Assembly: GCA_006538405.1 (NCBI GenBank)
Contig: BJKQ01000001.1
Span: 558,001 to 622,000, forward strand
Reading direction: 5' to 3'
Length of the DNA: 64,000 bases
DNA from: Hansfordia pulvinata
Taxonomy: Eukaryota; Ascomycota; Sordariomycetes; Xylariales
The first letter of the stretch is position 1. Every line of letters starts with the position of its first letter. Of this stretch, positions 46,929 through 57,492 are shown piece by piece. Position numbers and translations under genes: made by a program. The notes below the pieces were generated by a model. That model saw only the letters and a list, made by a program, of their open reading frames with translations. It was not told the origin of the DNA and made no database searches.

Positions 46929-47674
46929 AGAAGAAGGCCGTGGTGGTCGGGTCGTGCAACTCGGCGCTGGACATTGCGCAGGATTACCACGAGAACGGAT
47001 ACGACGTGACGGTGGTGCAGCGCTCGTCGACGGCCGTCATGAGCTCCAAGACAGTGCTGGAGCTGCTGCTGGGCGGGCTGTACCGCGAGGGGGGCCCGGC
47101 GACGGAGGACGCGGACCTGCTGGCGTGGAGCCTGCCGGGCGAGGTGTTCAAGGCGGTCAACGCGGACGTCAACGAGGCGCAGGAGGCGGCGGACCGCGAC
47201 ATGATCGAGGGCCTCCACCGCGCCGGGTTCGCGACGGACCGGGGGCCGATGAACTGCGGGCTGTGGTTCAAGTACCTGCAGCGCGGCGGCGGGTACTACA
47301 TCGACGTGGGCACGTCGCAGCTCATCATCGACGGCCGGGTCCGCGTGCGGCACGGGCGCGGCGTGGACGAGATCCTGCCGCGGGGCCTGAGGCTCGAGGG
47401 CGGCGAGGAGCTCGAGGCCGACGAGATTGTCTGCGCGACGGGCTACCAGAACATGCGGACCGCGACCGAGATGATCTTCGGCGCCGACGTCGCCGCCCGC
47501 GTGCCCGCCGTCTGGGGCTTCGACGACGAGGGCGAGACGCGCACCATCTGGCGCCCCAGCGGCCACCCGGGCCTCTGGCTGCACGGCGGCAACCTGGCCA
47601 TGTGCCGCTACTTCTCCCGCCTCGTCGCCTTGCAGATCAAGGCCCGTCTCGAGGGGCTGTCCCGCGCGCCGTGA
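45591..47674 (+). CDS. Flavin-containing monooxygenase with N-terminal NTF2-like domain
   Basis: FAD- and NADPH-dependent monooxygenase of the fungal YUCCA-like group; the substrate is unknown. Exons 45,591-46,224 and 46,323-47,674 (intron GTAAGT...CAACAG) encode 661 residues. Residues ~35-170 resemble an NTF2/SnoaL-like domain (SLFVEDGYWRDHLALTWDLRT). The FAD Rossmann motif is spliced as VLIIGCGQAGLSVHARL. The FMO-type RYHQLVLHDP and the second Rossmann motif AVVVGSCNSALDIAQDY follow. EIVCATGYQNM matches the ATG-containing C-terminal motif. Two microsatellites sit inside the frame. A (GGC)n tract encodes nine Gly (46,649-46,675) and a CAG/AAG tract encodes Gln10-Lys4 (46,892-46,936). Both lie in surface-loop positions of the family. 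A 46-bp tandem duplication spans the stop codon. Confidence 0.9.
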
Positions 47675-47726
47675 CGTGGTGATCAAGGCCCGTCTCGAGG
47701 GGTTGTCCCGCGCGCCGTGACGTGGT
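47635..47726 (+). repeat. 46-bp tandem duplication across the monooxygenase stop
   Basis: 47,635-47,680 and 47,681-47,726 are identical except for one C/T difference, and the first 12 bases of a third copy follow. The first copy contains the last codons and TGA of the monooxygenase. The second lies in the 3' flank. Confidence 0.9.
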
Positions 47727-48323
47727 GATCAAGCCCCGTGGTTCGACTTAGGTAGGATACATGCCGATGCTTGATTTCCATGGACGGGGAAACTCTCCAT
47801 TTGGTACAGTTCATAGGGTGGTAATGGGAGTTAGTAATGTACCTACGCACCTGGACGCATACCGCGAATCTCAGGTGAAGGTGAAATATAAAACATGACC
47901 ACCTCAATTGTTACGGAACAGATGTGGATGAATGCTGGCTGCGAGCAGTACGGAAGGAAAAGTGGAGAACGTGCGTCAGTACCGCCGATTGATGAATTCG
48001 ATGGTACCTTTATTATTAGCACCGACCTCTCCAGCTCACTGACTGGCAAAGTGCCATCTGACGACCCAACCAACCCACCTCTTGACATTTGCGCCTCTCC
48101 CTCTCCCTCTGCCACGCCAACGCGACACGAACACACCGCAAACGATTCACATACGCCGGGCGACCCAGATGATTTGATTGCTTGCTTCACGACTGCATAA
48201 AAACAACAACTCTGATCTCCAAACTCGACACCACGACCACGACCACCGCCACCGCGCCCGCGCCCGCGCGCGCTCGCTCACGACCCTACCTCCCCTGCGC
48301 GCCCAAACACCCCACATACAGCC
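47727..48323. other. Intergenic region, monooxygenase/BUD13
   Basis: About 600 bp. The final 100 bp are CA/CG-rich leader sequence with CGCCCGCGCCCGCGCGCGC just before the BUD13 start. No gene was seen. Confidence 0.5.
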
Positions 48324-49364
48324 ATGCCCTCCGACCTCAACGCGTACCTGGCCGAGCGCTATCTGGTAGCCGACCCAAACCCCACCAAGAAGCGCAAGCG
48401 CAAGCAGCAGCAGCAGCAGCCCGACGCCGGCCTGTCCATCGTCGACGACGACGAGGCGGGCTGGGCCCGCGGCGCCCCCGGGTCGGACGATGAAGATGCC
48501 ACGATGACCGGAACCGTCGTGGCGGGCACCAGCGCCGAGTTTCGCAGGGCCAAGAAGTCGGCGTGGAAGACGGTGGGCGGCGGCGGCGACGCGGCTACGG
48601 TAGCAGCGGCGGGGAACAACAGCGGGGACGGCGAATCAGCAGCGGCAGACGCGATACTCGCCAGCGCGGCGGCCGACTCGGCCGCCGCGGGCGCCGACCC
48701 GGACGACGACCCAGACCCGACGGCGGCGGCCCCGATGATGTCGGACGGGACGCACGCGGGCCTCCAGTCGGCGGCAACGGTGTCCGCGCAGCTGGAGAAG
48801 CGGCGGCGGCGGGAGCGGGCCGAGTTCGAGAAGTCCGGGGGCGCGGCCGCGGGCGGGCGCGAGGCCGAGACGGTGTACCGCGACGCGACGGGGCGGCGCG
48901 TGGACGTGGAGTGGAAGCGGGCCGAGGGCCGGCGGGAGGCGGCCGCGGCCCGCGAGCGCGAGGAGGCCGCGGCGCGCGCGCTGAGGGGCGACGCCCAGGT
49001 CGCCGAGGCGGCGCGGCGGCGCGAGATGCTCGAGGACGCCAAGGTCATGCCGCTGGCGCGCGGGGCCGACGACCGCGAGATCAACGACGAGATGCGCGCC
49101 CAGACGCGCTGGGGCGACACCATGGCGCAGTTCGTCGAGCCAGGGGCGGGGGCGGCCGGGGCGGCCGGCGGCAAGGGCAAGAAGAAGAACAAGAACCGCC
49201 CCGTGTACCAGGGGGCCTCGGCGCCCAACCGCTACGGCATCCGCCCAGGCTACCGCTGGGACGGCGTCGACCGCGGCAACGGCTTCGAGGCCGAACGCTT
49301 CAAGGCCATCAACCGCCGCGAGCGCAACAAGGGCCTCGAGTACTCGTGGCAGATGGACGAATAA
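48324..49364 (+). CDS. Pre-mRNA-splicing factor BUD13/CWC26
   Basis: Component of the RES complex (Bud13, Pml1, Snu17/Ist3) bound to the activated spliceosome. It is a single exon of 346 residues. The N terminus MPSDLNAYLAERYL and basic KKRKRK are typical. Residues ~60-150 are Ala/Asp/Gly-rich. ETVYRDATGRRVD starts the conserved domain. The C-terminal block YQGASAPNRYGIRPGYRWDG, DRGNGFE and NKGLEYSWQMDE is the family hallmark that binds Snu17. Very high GC creates long antisense ORFs, which are not genes. It converges with TFG1. Confidence 0.94.
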   Translation: MPSDLNAYLAERYLVADPNPTKKRKRKQQQQQPDAGLSIVDDDEAGWARGAPGSDDEDATMTGTVVAGTSAEFRRAKKSAWKTVGGGGDAATVAAAGNNSGDGESAAADAILASAAADSAAAGADPDDDPDPTAAAPMMSDGTHAGLQSAATVSAQLEKRRRRERAEFEKSGGAAAGGREAETVYRDATGRRVDVEWKRAEGRREAAAAREREEAAARALRGDAQVAEAARRREMLEDAKVMPLARGADDREINDEMRAQTRWGDTMAQFVEPGAGAAGAAGGKGKKKNKNRPVYQGASAPNRYGIRPGYRWDGVDRGNGFEAERFKAINRRERNKGLEYSWQMDE

Positions 49365-49818
49365 GCCGGAGTACAGCTGTGCTGTGGCGGGGCTTGAACA
49401 CCTTCGAGGACCAGCATCCTACAGAATACCTCTCGAGCGAGTCCTTCGTCTGATCTCGACGTGGTATCGGGACAGCGGCGGGGCCACGACAGGCCAGGAC
49501 ACATTTGTGACGATACCCAGGCACAACCTCATAATGAGAATTCACTACATGTACAAGTAATCTTTCTGTTATCAAGCGCGTGGCATGATCGGGTATATAC
49601 TCGCCGCAACTATCTTGCAGCCGCATCTCTAAACGTATTCTGCCTGCCCCATGAACCCAACACTTCGTAGGCAATACACCTGGGAATCTCGCCGCCTCTT
49701 GACAAGGTGTCAGCCACCAAAGCCTCTTCGTTCGTGCAGTACCCCTGCGTTTGTCATCACCGTTGAAACCAGCCATCGAAAAGTCGGTGAAATGAGCCCG
49801 TCCGTAGAATTGCCCTCT
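49365..49818. other. Convergent 3' region, BUD13/TFG1
   Basis: About 450 bp between two stop codons. No coding signal was seen. Confidence 0.5.
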
Positions 49819-52065
49819 CTAATGCTTACGAAAGAAGAGCTTCTGGGAACGGTCAAACTTGGCAACCTTGGTGACCATTTGAATGAATTCGTTGTTGGGC
49901 ATGAGACCTTCGCCTTCCAAGCGCTCCTTGAAAACGCCGTGGATGTCCTTCATGGCGATGCCAGCATCCGGAATGTGAGTCAGAATCTCCTGCGGCGTCG
50001 GGGGGTTGGTGTAGTTGGCTTTTGGTGCAGGCGACCCAGGCTGCGCGGGAGAAGCAGCGCCCTTTTTGGCGGGCGCGGCGGCCGGGCTCCCGGCTCGCGA
50101 CCCAGAAGGCGTGGCCTTGGACTCGATGTTCAGGCGGCTGTGCTTCTTCTTCTTCCCACCGGCGCCATCTGACATCTCGCCAGCCGTGCCTTCGCCGTCG
50201 CTCCCGGATCCTGCTCCGTGTCGAGAACGATGGCCGCCAGGAACTGGAGTGCCACTGCGGCTGCCAGCCATCGATGTCGACGGGCCCGTCTTCTTCTTCT
50301 TGGTCTTGCGCGAGGACTCATTACCGCTTGAGTCCGAGACGAGGGGCGAACCAGGACGCTTAAGGGACTTTGGGTTCTTAGCCGCGTCCGCTGCCGCAGT
50401 CTTCTTCCCCTGTGGGGTGCTGTTGCCCTTCGACGACGTCCCCGAAGCGTCGGCCTTGTCCTTGTCGCCTTTCTTATCCTCGTCTTTCTTGTCTTCATCT
50501 TCATCTTCTTCCGAATCGCTCTGTTCAGGATATTAGCGAGTCTGACCCTCCAATGGAGATCTTGCGGCCTGAAGAAGGCCGAAGACAAACTTACATCATC
50601 ATCAGACGAGGCAAAGGGGTCACGCTCGTCGTTCGAATCGCTGTCGTACTGAAATTGCTTGTCACGGCGCTTGAGAGCCTTCTTCAGGCGTTTGCCTAGA
50701 AGCTTCCTCTCGTCCTCCTCCTTCTTCTCAGTGGCCTCCGCCTTTTCGACCTCTTTCTCATCAGCATCGCCAAACAGATTGGCCCCAAGCTGTTCGCGAC
50801 GAACTCGATCTTTCGAGTCCAGTGCTTCTTCATCTTTGTCGGGCTCGTATCCGGCCGTCTCATCGTCGTCCTGGAACTCGTCACCCGACATGTCAATGTC
50901 GTCGTGATCCATCTTCTCGCGGCGCGAAGCAGAGCGAAAGGAGGCACTTTCTTGCTTGACGGAAACAACTCCGTTGACAAGGGCACGAGTGGCGGCCATT
51001 TCCTTGGCATGCTCCTCACGCTGTTTATCTCTGACGGCCCAGCGACCAACGGGAGCTTTCTTGTTCATGACCTTCTCGGCCTCTTCGATACTCATCGGGT
51101 TGACGGCGCCACGCTTCGAGGCGAATCTGTACCACTTCTCAAGAGGAACCACGTGGAAGGCGGGGCCTCGGATTTGCAGGGCAACCTTGGCGTCGGATAA
51201 AGGGGCCTCGTATTGCCCTACCCAGACGTTTTTGCCATCGGCATCCTCCAGGTGCCAAGGAAGGGCTTCTTCGTAGCGAATACCGGAGTCCTTCTTCTGC
51301 TGTTCTGTCCGAGCCTGGTAGTGGACCGAGGTGCCAGGTTTCTTCTCCTGCTTCTTATTGTTGGGTTGCTGTTTCTTGGCCGTGTCCTTCATTACGGGCG
51401 CCTTCTGCGCGTTGTCAATGGCACGTTGCGCCTCGCGTTCAGCTTTCGCCTGGGCCTGTTTCTGGGCCTCCTCGGTCTCGGCGGCGTCGGGCTCGGGTGC
51501 CTCCTGTTCTTCAGGCTTGACTTCACGACCCGCGGCGGGTTGGCGGGGATCGCGGCGCTGGAGCGTGACAGGGCGGGTAAACTCGGTGGCGTTCGTGGGG
51601 TCGATGCCGGGCTCATTAGGTTTGGTGAAGCGTTGACCAGGCTGCGTCAGCCTCATGATGTGGTGTCGTAGGCTCTCGTTGTTGAGGTCCTTCTTACGAA
51701 TGAAGAGTGGGTAGTCGACGGCCTGGTCAGGTTTGGGGTGAGTCCATCCGCCGTTGCGTTTGCGGATAGCATCAATATCCGGACCTTTCTGGCCAGGACG
51801 AAGCACGGGAGCATTGCCTCTTGGGGCGACGCCGGGCAGGTTTGTGACCTTGGAAGAGGCTGTGCCGGAAGGGGGAGGAGGTGCCCGCTTTTGGTGGCTT
51901 GCGGGCTACCAGTGGATTCCCGGCGGCCGGCCTCTTGCGCAAGGGCGGAGCGCCTGGAGGAGGTGTGGGTTTTTGCTGGCCGTTCGCGGCTGGAGGTGCT
52001 CCAGGAGCTGATGCAGACGCAGGCCCTGGCGCACCAGTAAGGCTTCCAGCTGGAGGGCCGGCCAT
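49819..52065 (-). CDS. TFG1: TFIIF alpha subunit (RAP74 / Tfg1)
   Basis: Largest TFIIF subunit, which escorts RNA polymerase II into the preinitiation complex. The N-terminal leader is Pro/Ala-rich with RKRPAAGNPLVARKPP. The dimerisation domain follows (DYPLFIRKKDL, VWVGQYEAPLSDAKVAL, FHVVPLEKWYRF). A charged acidic/Lys linker comes next. The C-terminal winged helix reads PPTPQEILTHIPDAGIAMKDI to FFRKH. One intron (50,521-50,594, GTAAGT...GAACAG) joins DDD to SDSEEDEDED, keeping the acidic tract continuous. Near the N terminus the frame shifts once. One G too many in the G5 run at 51,871-51,875 (plus strand) would explain it, joining AGTSSP to SGTASSKVTNLPG. The corrected length is about 723 residues. 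Confidence 0.88.
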
Positions 52066-54222
52066 GATGAAGAAAGCAGGTGATGTGAAATAAAGCGATG
52101 GCGCGGTCGTTGCGGACGGGGGCGGGAGCGCGGGCGGAAGCGCAGGGCTAGAACGCGTGGCGACAGAGCATGGAAGACGGCTGGTGCTCAGAAACCGAGG
52201 CTGGGTAGTATGGAAGGGGTCGAATAGCCAAATATGGAGATCTGTTTATGAGCGAATGAGCACGTCGTGGTGCTCGCTGTCGCCGATGGTGAGGGCGATG
52301 GTGATGGCGTTGGCGATGACGCTGGCAGCGAAGGCGAAGGGCTTGCTTCGAGACTGGGTCGGCGCGCGAAGGCGACAGGTTCTGGATTGGCCGTATATCT
52401 GGCGAGTTGGCTTTGTGCGGTAATGCCGATGTTGGTACCACCACGCGGTCGGGCGAGAGAGTGAAAGCCGAACGCGATGCAGACGAAGGGTTGGAGAAAG
52501 GGACAAAGAGAGCCGTGACAGTGAGGGTTGGAAGGCTGGATGGATCAATGATCAATGATCAATGAGCGGGTGGTGGTGGATGACGGGTGCGAGCCGCGCC
52601 TCTTCACTCGTAGGACCTGGAGGTAGTACCAAGGTATCTTCTAACCTTTCTGTGAGTCAACTAGCGGACCCGCCAATCAATTGAAGAGCCGAACACGCTT
52701 GTGAGGAACTTCGCGTGGCACTGCCATCGATGCGCAACGGGTACCGGCCGACCCAAGGCGGCACCTACAACCTCGGCCGCGCGTGGGATGCGGGTACCTT
52801 CTGCACTGACATCCTACCGCCCACCAGATAGGTACCGTGTAGTGTGTACATGTATGTGGCCTTACATCACACAAGCGAGGTCGAGTCGCGTCGCGATAAC
52901 CCCTGGTCAAGAATAACTCATAAACCTACCAGTGGCCTCTTATAGTAATAATCAAGGCAACTGGCGAAAGTGAGTCAGAAGTGGGAGACCTTTCGGGATC
53001 CAGGTTATTGTCAGTGCTGCTTAGGGCCACAGATAGAACCCTGCGTCCCAGTATTACACGACATTTGTTCATTCCATTCGAACAGACATTCAATCACAGT
53101 CTAGGTATGCTGCGATGCATTCATATACCTCTTTCTAAGGAAACGTCCCGCAGCACGAGACCCTTTGCAGGCTTTCAAAGTTGCTTACGAGTATGCAAGT
53201 CTCACTCGGGAAGTGCGCTGGAAGCTTGCTGTAGGTAGGTACCTGAGGTAGCCACCCATGACCAAACGCTCGACCTCATGTAGGTACCTAACTTTACAGC
53301 CCGTACGAGTACATTACCTTCATCCGCGGTTTACAGTACTCGCACGAGGTGCCGACATCTAATACAGCTGGAGACCTGGTCGTACTCGTGCGTATTCCTG
53401 AAGCTCCATCTGTCTGTTTGCTGAGCAGGCCGAAAAGAAGGGCCGCGCGCAATGATGGCCTTCGCACAGTGCAAACGCCAATGAACGGACAAGTAAGTAC
53501 CTGCACTGCCTTTCTTGAGCAGATTGGGGTACCTCACCTCTAAGATCGACTAAGGTACCTTTTCTCACATGTGCCTTCCGAGTTTGCAAGTCAACTTTGA
53601 GAGCTTGGGGAAAGCATCCGACCCCACGTCAAATCGTTACCCGCTTGAGCTGGTTGACTTTGGCTTGACATCCCTTGCTTCGTTTGCCCTTGCTATTGTT
53701 TTCTTGCTCTTCACCACTCCCTCTCGCCGACTCGACCTTGGGCAGAACGGCTTCACCGCGCATTAAAGAACAGGCCGTAGGCTTGCTTGCCCCCGGCGCC
53801 GCGCGCTGCATCGAAATTGATCGCACCGGCCTCCCCTCCCCAACCCCTCGTCTCCTTCCGTCATGTCCGCCGCCGCCCTTGCCGCCGCCCGCGTTTGCGA
53901 AATGTCTTCATAACACTCCACGACCAATTCCAGCTTCTTTTCTCTCGCCGCCACGCGACGCGTTTCTTGCAAATCGTCCTCTGAACTATCAACTTCGCCG
54001 ATCACCCTCAACCTTCCAGTCAAGTCAGGGTGACTTGTGTGCACCGCGCACCCGTGGCACTCCCCCGCGTCGATCAATCATCGTGACTGAGGGGCTGTGC
54101 GCTCTGGTCACAGGCCTAATTTCAGGAATCCTAACTTCGCCTGCCTCAATACCTTGGTGATTCAAAGGTTGGCTCTCTGAGAAGGCCTGCTCCTCCCGGC
54201 CAAAAACGCATCTACCGTCGCC
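52066..54222. other. Long divergent intergenic region, TFG1/nucleotidyltransferase
   Basis: About 2.2 kb with no convincing gene. It includes seven GGTACC palindromes between 52,739 and 53,559 (see findings). A pyrimidine-rich probable 5' leader for the nucleotidyltransferase gene occupies about 53,820-54,222. ORFs of 60-160 codons are present, but with no family signature. Confidence 0.55.
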
Positions 54223-57200
54223 ATGGACCCATCACATGCCACGTCGGATGCGCCAGTCCTCGAGGACAAGCTTCGCGGCCTAATTCTCTCCGGCGACAGC
54301 TCAGAAACCAACGCCACATCTGCGACCTCTTTTCCGCATGCCGCCTCGCTTGCGGCGCCCGCTGCCGCATCCCCCACGCCATCTGAGCCAGCTGCAGCTT
54401 CGGCTCCGGCCAAATCTCACAGGAAACGCCCCAACCAAGCCCAGCGCCGTCAAATGAACTCACAGCTGGTCATTCCACTTGACCCCAGGCCTTCGCCGCC
54501 TGCTCAAGGCCATCGCCCTGGCCATTCCAACGCTCGACAGACCGGCCAGCAGCCAGACCATTGGCGCTCACCACACCAATCTGCACAGCAACGTGGACCT
54601 CCAGCCTACCCTCGCGGAAATCGCGGCGATCCCCCACAGCATCACACCCTTCCGCATAGTAGCTCGGCTGCCAATAGCACAGCTTCCCCAAACCAATACA
54701 TGCCACGTCATGGGGACCATGGGCAGCGCCAGCAATATGCCCAACGCCACGATCGTCATGGGCCTCAAGAACATAACCAAGGGTGGAGGCAACGCAACCA
54801 ACATTACCAAAATCCGCAGGCCAATGAATATTCCCGAGGCACCAATGTCATGTCACCGGAGGCTTTTCCGTCCCGCGGTCGACAAGGGCCCCACCATGGT
54901 CTCTACAACTCACAAGCTCATCGGCAACATGTTGTGACTCCGGAGCAATTGGCAAACCAGCTTGTTCTGCTTGACGGTCTGTGTCACCATGTCAATGCTG
55001 AGGCTGAGATACAGATCTCAGAACTAGCTGAGAAGGAAAGCTTTCGCCAACAGGTGGAAATCATCTGCCGCACGGTCATCAGCGACCATGAGCTGTCAGC
55101 TGCAGGGTCTGAAGGATTTTCTCCCGACAGCGTCAGGCTCGAGTGCTTTGGAAGTCTGATGTCTGGCTTCGCTACCAAGGCTGCTGACATGGATCTCGGC
55201 CTCATATCTCCGAGCTCTGTACCCTCGCCTGATTCGAGCGCGTCCTCGATACCCAGACTGGTCGAGAAGGCCTTGCTGGATGCCGGCTTTGGAGCCCGTT
55301 TGTTGACGCGCACCCGGGTTCCTATCATCAAGCTGTGCCAGAATCCTGACCCCGATCTTTATCACGCTTTATTAGATGAGCGTGTGAAGTGGGAAAAGGG
55401 CCTTGACGGTGAGGACGAAGATGTCGATGATGAGTTGGCAGACGACCAAGAAGAGCCTGCCGGCAAAACCGACTTCCCCGGCCACTTGAAAATGGCTTCA
55501 GCCCCCGTTGCACATGATGAAGTCCCGCTGGGTCAGCTCGAACGATCGCCTGGCCGTTCGGATCCTCACCGGAGAAAGTTGAACTCGCTGCGGCAGGCAA
55601 ACAACCAATCCTTTTCATCTTACTGCGGCAACGCTAAACGTCTTCTGCGGCAACTGGGAGGCCGTGATGTAACACAGTCCAATGCTGTCGACTTCAGTGA
55701 GAAAGACTTCAAAGTACTGGATGATGTCTCCGAGGCCTTCATGAACGGGCTATGCGACCAAGAGTTGAAAGCCCGCGTCCAATCGCTTCTCTCCGTGTCT
55801 GGAAGTGCGCAGTCTCAACCCCCAAACTTGCGCTCATTAGCAGGCGTGATCAAGATTGTGGAAGGCGAAATGTTGCACGCACTTTGGGGAACCCGGTCGC
55901 TGCTCGAGGTGGAACCGAAGTGGGAAAACTTCCATACACAGGTGATGCAGTCGTGGACTGATCTGCAAAGCACACGGTCATTTGGTTCCAACCCGGTGGC
56001 TTTCAACAAGGAAATCAACCAGGCCATGGATCGACTCAGTGCCGTGCCTTCGATTCGCCTTATGCAACTTCAGCAAGAGCAACACGAGACAGCTGCACAG
56101 TACAGCGCAAGGGCTGCTATGATCGCCAATCGCCTACGCTGGGCTCCCAATACAGACCCCACACAGCTGTCAGCAGACGTGAGGTATTACATCGCTGGGA
56201 TTCGCGATGAGCAAGTTCGGGCCAATGTTAGTGCATTCGCCGCAACGGTCTCGGGGCCGTCACTCAAGGCCATCTCGTCAAGACATAAAGCTCTGCAGCT
56301 CGCACACGATTACGAGAAAGCCGTCGAAAAGGGCTCTTATGGGCCCGATGATGCCGAATACGTCAAGCAGTACACTGCGCTGCTTCGGAGCCCGCCAGTC
56401 GCTCACCCTGGACAGCCAGGTACTTTCGTGGTCCCTTTAACCTCGGACTCGGAACCCCTCATACACCGCCTTTCGGCGCTCCCAGATCCATCCAAGCTGG
56501 GGCCCAATCAACCCAGGGACCGTTACCACGATAAGCTCGAATTCCCCAAGAGTGGCGTCGGTGTACAATGCGATGTCAACTTTGCAGCACATCTCGCGAT
56601 ACACAACACGGCGTTGCTACGTTGCTACGCCTTGACTGATCCTCGGGTGAAGCAGCTGGTTCTTTTCGTGAAGCACTGGGCCAGGGTCCGTGACATAAAC
56701 ACGCCATACCGCGGGACATTAAGCAGTTACGGATACGTGCTCATGGTTATGCACTATCTCGTCAACGTTGCTGAGCCTTTTGTGTGCCCGAACCTCCAGC
56801 TTCTGGCACCCCCGCAGGCGAATCCCGGATCCGACTCGAACCTCAATGTATGCCAGGGGAGGGATGTTCGCTTCTGGCGAGACGAGGACGCGATCAAACA
56901 GTTCGCTCGAGATGGCACCATGAACAACAACAAAGACTCGCCCGGGGCGCTTCTTCGGGGCTTCTTCGAATACTACGCACAAGGCAACATGATGAGTTTC
57001 GGGACGAAGCGTGGGTTTGACTGGGGCAGGGACGTGCTCAGCCTCCGAACGCCTGACGGTTTGTTGAGCAAACAGTCCAAGGGGTGGACGGGCGCCAAGA
57101 CAGTTGTGCAGGTGCGAATGGGCGGCCCAGAGATACCAGTTGAGAGCCCTCCGTCAAACCAAGTGCCTGATGGCGGGCCGACAGATGATTCGACTCCAGC

Positions 57201-57492
57201 GCCTCAGGACCAGGATCAGAAACCGAGGGAATTCAAGGAGGTCAGACATCGGTATCTATTCGCCATTGAGGATCCTTTTGAGCACGACCACAACGTTGCT
57301 CGCACGGTCACGCACAATGGCATTGTGTCGATACGGGATGAATTCCGCAGAGCTTGGCGAATCATCAAAGCAGCTGGCAGAACAGGAGCCATGCACGAAA
57401 ACCTCCTGGAGGACGTCAAGAGGCGCAACGAGGACGCGGAGCGGAAGCAATTCGCCGACCTCCTGAGTGGGATTCACGGAATGGCCGGTTGA
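54223..57492 (+). CDS. Cid1-type non-canonical poly(A)/poly(U) polymerase, large insert
   Basis: Template-independent RNA nucleotidyltransferase (PAP/25A-associated family), probably a cytoplasmic adenylyl- or uridylyltransferase. It is a single exon of 1,089 residues. Residues 1-240 are disordered and rich in Gln, His, Pro and Arg. The nucleotidyltransferase signature FGSLMSGFATKAADMDL (about 309-325) supplies the first two catalytic Asp. The third is Asp784 in GVGVQCDVNF. Between strand VPIIKLCQNP and LEFPKSGVGVQCD lies an insert of roughly 390 residues, where Cid1 has only a short loop. The PAP-associated domain follows (VLFVKHWARVRDI, GTLSSYGYVLMVMHYLVN, LLRGFFEYYA). The C-terminal part RYLFAIEDPFEHDHNVART is the family nucleotide-recognition region with its conserved EDPFE motif. 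The RNA target and choice of A or U cannot be told. Confidence 0.88.
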   Translation: MDPSHATSDAPVLEDKLRGLILSGDSSETNATSATSFPHAASLAAPAAASPTPSEPAAASAPAKSHRKRPNQAQRRQMNSQLVIPLDPRPSPPAQGHRPGHSNARQTGQQPDHWRSPHQSAQQRGPPAYPRGNRGDPPQHHTLPHSSSAANSTASPNQYMPRHGDHGQRQQYAQRHDRHGPQEHNQGWRQRNQHYQNPQANEYSRGTNVMSPEAFPSRGRQGPHHGLYNSQAHRQHVVTPEQLANQLVLLDGLCHHVNAEAEIQISELAEKESFRQQVEIICRTVISDHELSAAGSEGFSPDSVRLECFGSLMSGFATKAADMDLGLISPSSVPSPDSSASSIPRLVEKALLDAGFGARLLTRTRVPIIKLCQNPDPDLYHALLDERVKWEKGLDGEDEDVDDELADDQEEPAGKTDFPGHLKMASAPVAHDEVPLGQLERSPGRSDPHRRKLNSLRQANNQSFSSYCGNAKRLLRQLGGRDVTQSNAVDFSEKDFKVLDDVSEAFMNGLCDQELKARVQSLLSVSGSAQSQPPNLRSLAGVIKIVEGEMLHALWGTRSLLEVEPKWENFHTQVMQSWTDLQSTRSFGSNPVAFNKEINQAMDRLSAVPSIRLMQLQQEQHETAAQYSARAAMIANRLRWAPNTDPTQLSADVRYYIAGIRDEQVRANVSAFAATVSGPSLKAISSRHKALQLAHDYEKAVEKGSYGPDDAEYVKQYTALLRSPPVAHPGQPGTFVVPLTSDSEPLIHRLSALPDPSKLGPNQPRDRYHDKLEFPKSGVGVQCDVNFAAHLAIHNTALLRCYALTDPRVKQLVLFVKHWARVRDINTPYRGTLSSYGYVLMVMHYLVNVAEPFVCPNLQLLAPPQANPGSDSNLNVCQGRDVRFWRDEDAIKQFARDGTMNNNKDSPGALLRGFFEYYAQGNMMSFGTKRGFDWGRDVLSLRTPDGLLSKQSKGWTGAKTVVQVRMGGPEIPVESPPSNQVPDGGPTDDSTPAPQDQDQKPREFKEVRHRYLFAIEDPFEHDHNVARTVTHNGIVSIRDEFRRAWRIIKAAGRTGAMHENLLEDVKRRNEDAERKQFADLLSGIHGMAG

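Noticed and set aside
45929..47686. 585-codon minus-strand ORF opposite the monooxygenase
   Set aside because: Antisense shadow in GC-rich coding DNA. It has Arg/Val/Leu-biased composition and a long Leu run from the CAG repeat, with no domain, and the plus-strand gene explains the region.
48359..49228. 289-codon minus-strand ORF opposite BUD13
   Set aside because: Ser/Ala/Arg-rich antisense shadow of a very GC-rich gene.
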